This document shows positions 59,310-64,000 of a stretch of 64,000 nucleotides of DNA, piece by piece. A program made the translations under genes and the position numbers. How positions within the stretch are numbered: position 1 is the first letter of the stretch; each line of letters starts with the position of its first letter. The notes under the pieces are model-generated. The model was not told the origin of the DNA and ran no database searches. It saw only the letters and a program-made list of their open reading frames with translations. The stretch spans positions 407,560 through 471,559 of the forward strand of contig NW_024468524.1 in assembly GCF_001632365.1 (NCBI RefSeq). Direction: 5' to 3'. Origin of the DNA: Laetiporus sulphureus 93-53. Lineage: Eukaryota; Basidiomycota; Agaricomycetes; Polyporales; Laetiporaceae.

Positions 59310-60027
59310 CTAGTCGACAAAGCGACCGATTCCTGAAAACACCGACCGAAGAACTTCGAGTCGCATGCTCGAGTTGCGAATCGCGACAATCCGCGGAGCA
59401 GTATTAGGCCGAGAGTGCACTGGCGGCAGAAACGTACCCGTGTGGTTCCCGGACCGAACTGGTCGAACTGCTGCAGCAGGAGGAGTTGAATAGAGGAATG
59501 CATTACCGCCAAACTTGTACTCTGTACTGATCAACGCTGCCGCGATGTTGAGGATGGTGGCTAAGCCCATCGGATACGTCCCGAGGAACAGACTCTGTAC
59601 GGGATGTCGGAGCATTTTCGACCAGATCTCCGGCCAGAAGGGGTCGCGACAAATAGTAAACAAATTGAAGAGGAAAAAGAGAACGACGTTGAGCAAGAAG
59701 AGTATTGCGGAGAGTACCTTCATGGGAGAGGACCCGCGTGCGTAGGGATGGTTGTTGAAAAGAGCGGAGACTGCGCCAGTTTCTGCGAAATATTGTCAAC
59801 ATCATTCATGATCATTCTATCGCTTTGTGGGTTTGTGGACTCCTTGCTACTAAGGTTGTGTCGTGGAGAGCTCATGAAGCCGGATTTACCCATGACAACG
59901 GTGAACCATGCCGCGGTGAAGTGTCTAGACGAACATAAAGCACTTTCTGCGTTGGCTGCTTGGGCAAAGTGACGTACCGAACAACATTTTTCAAGTGTCT
60001 AGGCACGCCACCAGCGGACACTGGCAT
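59310..60027 (-). pseudogene. 3'-truncated SSU1/TDT transporter paralogue
   Basis: Three exons (60027-59978, 59924-59890, 59782-59310) give 185 residues from a good start (MPVSAGGVPRHLKNVVR). The first about 115 residues match the transporter: RHFTAAWFTVVM, GAVSALFNNHPY, HPVQSLFLGTYPMGLATILN and KFGGNAFLY. The intron before HFT is in the same place as in the intact gene at 55.8 kb. After FLYS the similarity ends, where the intact gene continues with LWGFWWLDSALS, and an unrelated Arg/Pro/Ser-rich tail of about 65 residues runs to a stop. Only the first two or three helices are left, so transport is not expected. The usual MGTG at helix 1 reads METG across the splice. Confidence 0.75.
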
Positions 60028-60681
60028 CTTGGCCAGATTGTTCCGTCACGGTAAAAGCAGTGCAAGATATTTCCCTTGATCTGACCTTGCATTTTTTGTC
60101 GCCTGCCTGGCATTAGCACAGGGAGCGATTGTATTATTCGGTCAGGCTGCATCGGCATTGCTAATGTGACCGAGGCATGCGAAAGCGGAAGGCGCTTGTA
60201 GCTTTGTGCAGCGAAAAGAGAGCCGAGCAGTAGCTAATTAGAAGCAGTCGCGCTATTATCCGACGGAGTCCCAAGCCGTACATCACGTTTGCAAGCTGTA
60301 CAAATTATTTGGTGATGGTCAATGTTAACGTTGAATACAAATCCAGAAGAGGCAGGTCAGCTGCTTCTTCGAGATACCAGGCAAACAAGTGCAAATTGAT
60401 CGAGCAGCGTGGCCTCCTCGACGTAGCCACACAGCGCGAGTCCAGCGACACTGTGCGCAGACCGAGTCTCTCCATGTATGTCTCCAGTCTACTCATAATT
60501 GTGCATAGATAAAACATGCATACAGAACAGCGTCTGCACGGGTTAGCTTTCTAGCCGACATCCCCTGATGCACAGCATTCGACAATAAAGCTTCCCCATA
60601 TTGGCCACCCCGACTACTTCTTCCACTCCGGCACTCGAACGTTCTGTTGTCAAAGGGTCACTGTCGCGGGAAAGGAAACGG
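60028..60681. other. Divergent intergenic region
   Basis: 0.65 kb between the truncated transporter (-) and SEC6 (+). Only short chance frames are present. Confidence 0.35.
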
Positions 60682-63085
60682 ATGTCTGCGCCCACCATAT
60701 CTGCAGCACAAGCAGTTGGAGAGTACCTACAGTTTCCTGACGACCTGGCGAAGATCACCGCATTCCGCAAGAAGCTCGAGAAGGAGAAGGCCTCCATCGA
60801 TGCCAGGCTGAAGAGCGGCGTCAAGGAGCAGCTGGATGCAACCCGAGAGGGTTTGCGTAAGCTGTTTAGTACGCGGAACAATCTCCAGACAATCAAGGAT
60901 GAGATGGAGACGGTGGACAGGCTGTGCAATGACCCTCAGAACACGGTCTCAACCTTTGACCAGATTAGCAGAGTAAGCGACCGAGTCAAGCTATTCGACA
61001 TATATCTGATCGTACACTTAGGTGTCAATGGTGCATCGAAACTTTGAGCGTACGGAGGAGATGGTCAATAATCTGGTGGAGATGGAGTCGCACCTCGACA
61101 TGCTAGAGGGCATGCTTGAGGCAGACTGCCAGGACATCCTAGGTCCGGCACCCAATCTCCTTCGTATCCACTACCAAATCAACAGGCTGGAGGCCTTCCG
61201 CAACCAGACTATGCACCAGGCCAAGAAGTCCAGCGCGCATACAAGAGCCACGCTGGCAAAGTATTTCGAGCGACTAAATCGGCTAATTGAAGCATTCGAC
61301 GAGTATATCATGGCGCTTGCGAAGAACATCCTCATGATTGTCATGGAAGGCCATCCGGAGACGGTTGTGAAACTCATCAAGATTGCCGAGATTGAGGGGC
61401 GAGAGGACGAGAAGGTACGTCTAGTAGCGCTACAATTGTTCAATGTGCTTACAAGTTCACCCCCAGGCTATAGCCATCAAGCTTGTCAAGAAAGCCGCCA
61501 AGATGGATGCGGCAGCCAAGTTCAGGTCGATGCAGGCAGACGCACGCATCATCAAGCATTACCGCATGAAAATCATGAAGAGCATCACCGAATCGATCAC
61601 AGCCACGTTCGAAGAGGCCTATGCGAGCAGCGGCGAGAACCCTGCGGCTTTCATCGAGAATCTCGACTGGATCTACCAGGACCTGATCCACATAGAGACG
61701 GACGTAGTGCCGTGCTTCCCGCCGTCGTACGAGATCCACAAACATTACGTGCGCGGGTACCACAAGGCGCTGAACGCGATGCTCACAAAGATCATCAAGT
61801 CGGAACCCGAGGCGAGCGTTCTGCTGACGCTGAATGCGTGGATCAAGGAGTACAAGAAGAAGATGAAGGAGCTCGAGATCGCACCTGAGCTGCTCGAACC
61901 GCCGCTATTGGACGGCAAGGAGCAGAGCCTGATCGAGGACTACCTCAAGCTCATCATCAGGAAGCTCGAAGAGTGGACCGCGAACCTGATGAAGACGGAG
62001 ATCGCCTCCTTCATAGCGCGCGAGGAGCCGCCAGAGGTGAACGCCGACGGACTCTACGGCATGCAGGGCTCGGTTATCCTGTTCCAAATGGTCAATCAGC
62101 AAGTCGACAACGCGATGGAGAGTGGACAGGGCATGATCCTCGCACGCGTCGTCGAGGAGGTGAGCCGCGCGATGCGCGGGGTGCAGGACCGATGGACGAA
62201 GCTCATCGAGGCGGAATACAAGAAGAACGTAGAGAAGCCAGAGGAGGTGCCCGGCGGTCTCGTCGAATACTGCATCGCGCTCGCGAACGATCAGATCAAA
62301 GCTGCAGACTTCACCGAGGCCCTCTCTGCGCGCATCGAGCCCCTCGTCTCGGAGAAGTATCGCGCGCCGATTCATGATCGCCTCAACGACGCGATCGACG
62401 GCTTCCTCGACGTCGCGAAGAAGTGCACGCAGACGCTGATCGATATCATCTTCAACGACCTCAAGCCCGCGACGAAGCAGCTCTTCACGCAGACATGGTA
62501 CGATGGGATCAGTGCGCAGATCTTCGCGACGATTCGTGACTACATGTCCGACTACAATGCGTATCTCAACCCGACACTGTTGGAGCTGCTGGTGGAGGAG
62601 CTGCTCGACCAGTACCTGGTCACGTACCTGACGGGCCTCGCGAATGCACCGAAACTCAAGATACCTGCCGCGCTGGAGCGCATCAAGGCGGACATTGACG
62701 AGGCGTACAAGCTGTTTGGGCAGTACAAGAAGATGAAGGAGCTTGAACCTCAGATGCAGGTGCTCGAGATGGTCCTCTCCATGCTCGAGGCGTCTCAGAG
62801 CTTGGTGTTCCTCTCGTACTGGTCGTTCGCAAAGGTGTACGGTCCGAACATTGCATTTGTGGAAGCATTGATGAAGGCGAGAGGAGACTTGGATCGGTCT
62901 GGAGTGAGCGAGGTGATGGACAGCATCAAGCGGAAAGTGAAGGAAGAAAATCTCACTGATCGTACGTACTCATTGTTGATGATCACCAGTCTCATGCTGA
63001 CCTATCTTCTATAGCACCTGAGCCGACCATCATGAAGAAGATCTCAGTCCAAGGCGCACTCTCTCGGTTCCTCGCGCGCACATAG
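60682..63085 (+). CDS. SEC6: Exocyst complex component Sec6
   Basis: Four exons (60682-60972, 61022-61414, 61467-62961, 63015-63085) give 749 residues, the usual length for fungal Sec6. Sec6 is a subunit of the exocyst, the tether that captures secretory vesicles at sites of polarised growth such as the hyphal tip. Evidence: an N-terminal coiled coil (AAQAVGEYLQFPDDLAKI, FRKKLEKEKASIDARL), the HxQxNxLxxFR-like site IHYQINRLEAFRNQT, then an all-helical body with WIYQDLIHIETDVVPCFPP, NAYLNPTLLELLVEELLD and LSMLEASQSLVFLSYW; these follow the order known for Sec6. The end is KKISVQGALSRFLART. The ATG at 60682 gives MSAPTISAAQAVGEYLQ; the frame is open further upstream but has no ATG in good context. 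Confidence 0.93.
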
Positions 63086-63224
63086 ACGTTTCACTAGATG
63101 AACATTGTACACTAGCATTGTTTTCCTAGATATCACGCTGGCATATTTATATTTATTAACTTACACGACTTTGTCTACTATCATCTTCCCTCTAGCCTCT
63201 AGGACGGTGCTTGCCTCGCGCACA
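63086..63224. other. Short convergent spacer
   Basis: 139 nt between the stop codons of SEC6 and the NAD synthetase gene. The two 3' untranslated regions must overlap or be very short. Confidence 0.6.
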
Positions 63225-64000
63225 TCAGGCTGCTTTAAGCTTGACATGATCCGCCCCCATTTGCGATCGGTCGGGAAGAATCGCGGCGATGTCGTCGATC
63301 TTCTTGAACTGCCATGGGAAGCGCGAAGGATACAGGAACGGGCGGAGATCGTACCCTGTTATATCGTTCCGTCAGTCTAGTCTGCCGAACGAGGAAGCGA
63401 AGGCATACGGTTATCGTCGGGGCTGTATTGCTCCTGTGGCACGACATGAGGAGCTATTATAACTCTTCAATAGAACTGCGCTCACCGCGTGGTAAGACGG
63501 CGTGAGAGTCGTCATCTTGTGTCGGTTCCGAGCGTATTCGAAGAAGAAGCGCTTGACTTTGTCCGCGATCTGATGACCAGAGCAGCTCTCAGAATAACTA
63601 TGTTCAGCAGAGTGATCTCGCGCCTACCTGGACAGGGCTCAGAACAGAACCCCATTCATGCACCAGTTTCGTGAACATGCTGTACGGCCCGCATTTCTCG
63701 ACCTTGCGCAGCCGTCCGAAGACGGAGAGCTCGTCGTAGGTCATTCCCATATCGGCCTATGAAGCTGAGTATTCCTGCGCACAAGTGATTCAAGACAGCC
63801 TACTTACTTCATCAGCTTGCACGTAGGTCTCAGTGATGGGCTCCAGCTCAGCAGTCGGGACTGCTTCCAGGAAGCTGACGGTCAAGCATATCAGCCTCAG
63901 AAGACTCGTCATGTAATAAAGACATCATGCGCACCTCTCTAGGATGGGCAGCTCGAAGGCGTCTCGAGCATAGGCGATGAAGCGCTTCAAGTCCGTCTTA
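63225..64000 (-). CDS. QNS1: Glutamine-dependent NAD+ synthetase, 3' part
   Basis: The last six exons are in the window (64000-63937 partial, 63874-63808, 63756-63628, 63569-63486, 63433-63409, 63355-63225); the gene continues beyond the right edge. The enzyme converts nicotinate adenine dinucleotide to NAD+ using ammonia from glutamine. Motifs of the synthetase domain in order: [55 protein letters not shown] with [37 protein letters not shown], then [20 protein letters not shown] and [13 protein letters not shown]. These match the C-terminal end of eukaryotic QNS1/NADSYN1 step for step, so the call is firm although the N-terminal glutaminase domain is outside. Confidence 0.94.

Noticed and set aside
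1..64000. CRISPR arrays, bacterial operons, ribosome-binding sites, rRNA or tRNA genes
   Set aside because: The window is nuclear DNA of a fungus with spliceosomal introns. No direct-repeat array of CRISPR type, rRNA segment or convincing tRNA cloverleaf was seen by eye; a tRNA scan would be needed to exclude a tRNA fully.

Overview
This window looks like nuclear DNA of a filamentous basidiomycete, most likely an Agaricomycete. The genes are split by many short GT-AG introns, usually 46-60 nt and up to 13 per gene, and lie close together on both strands. The proteins are fungal: a fused eukaryotic acetyl-CoA carboxylase, a Zds-type PP2A regulator, a Far1/Ste5-type scaffold, exocyst Sec6, and a Ste- and kinase-like complement. 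I rebuilt exon structures by hand from splice signals, codon phase and family motifs. Every multi-exon model below closes in frame over its whole length unless stated otherwise. The species cannot be named from this sequence.

Left part (1-23 kb). After a gene-poor start there is a serine-rich unknown protein (2.8-4.6 kb, +), a dynactin p24 (DCTN3)-like subunit (7.0-8.0 kb, +), a RING-PH-VWA scaffold of the Far1/Ste5 mating-MAPK type (8.9-12.8 kb, -), a 4-kb stretch without a convincing gene, a Zds1/Zds2-type protein (16.8-19.5 kb, -) and a 14-exon agmatinase-family gene with a signal-peptide-like start (20.7-22.6 kb, +). No single ORF shows that last gene; it only appears after splicing.

Middle (23-47 kb). 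ACC1, the cytosolic acetyl-CoA carboxylase (23.2-30.6 kb, +), is followed by the mitochondrial ribosomal GTPase-like protein mS29/DAP3 (31.0-32.9 kb, +) and a lineage-specific unknown protein (33.2-34.4 kb, +). A direct tandem duplication of about 2.9 kb and 2.75 kb then carries two near-identical six-exon genes of unknown function (36.8-38.3 and 39.5-41.1 kb, -). Each copy also holds remnants of a further paralogue, one of which is partly inverted. Ribosomal protein eL33 (-) and the mitochondrial ornithine acetyltransferase ARG7/ArgJ (+) share a divergent promoter. A membrane-anchored lysine-rich protein (45.5-46.8 kb, -) closes this block.

Right part (47-64 kb). A kinase-like gene (47.3-54.9 kb, +) is interrupted in its second coding exon by a 5.41-kb LTR retroelement. 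The element has 470-bp LTRs differing at one base and a 5-bp target duplication. Its internal region has no gag-pol ORF. On the minus strand its primer-binding site is a perfect 13-nt complement of the predicted 5' end of its own transcript, which points to Tf1-like self-priming in a non-autonomous (LARD-like) element. Next come an SSU1/TDT-type anion transporter (55.8-57.5 kb, -) with a 3'-truncated paralogue 2 kb away (59.3-60.0 kb, -), exocyst SEC6 (60.7-63.1 kb, +) and the 3' end of glutamine-dependent NAD+ synthetase QNS1 (63.2 kb to the window edge, -).

Most of the recognised genes are housekeeping: fatty-acid precursor synthesis, arginine synthesis, NAD synthesis, translation, secretion and dynein transport. 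The most unusual material is the self-priming retroelement, the duplicated orphan gene and the agmatinase micro-exon.
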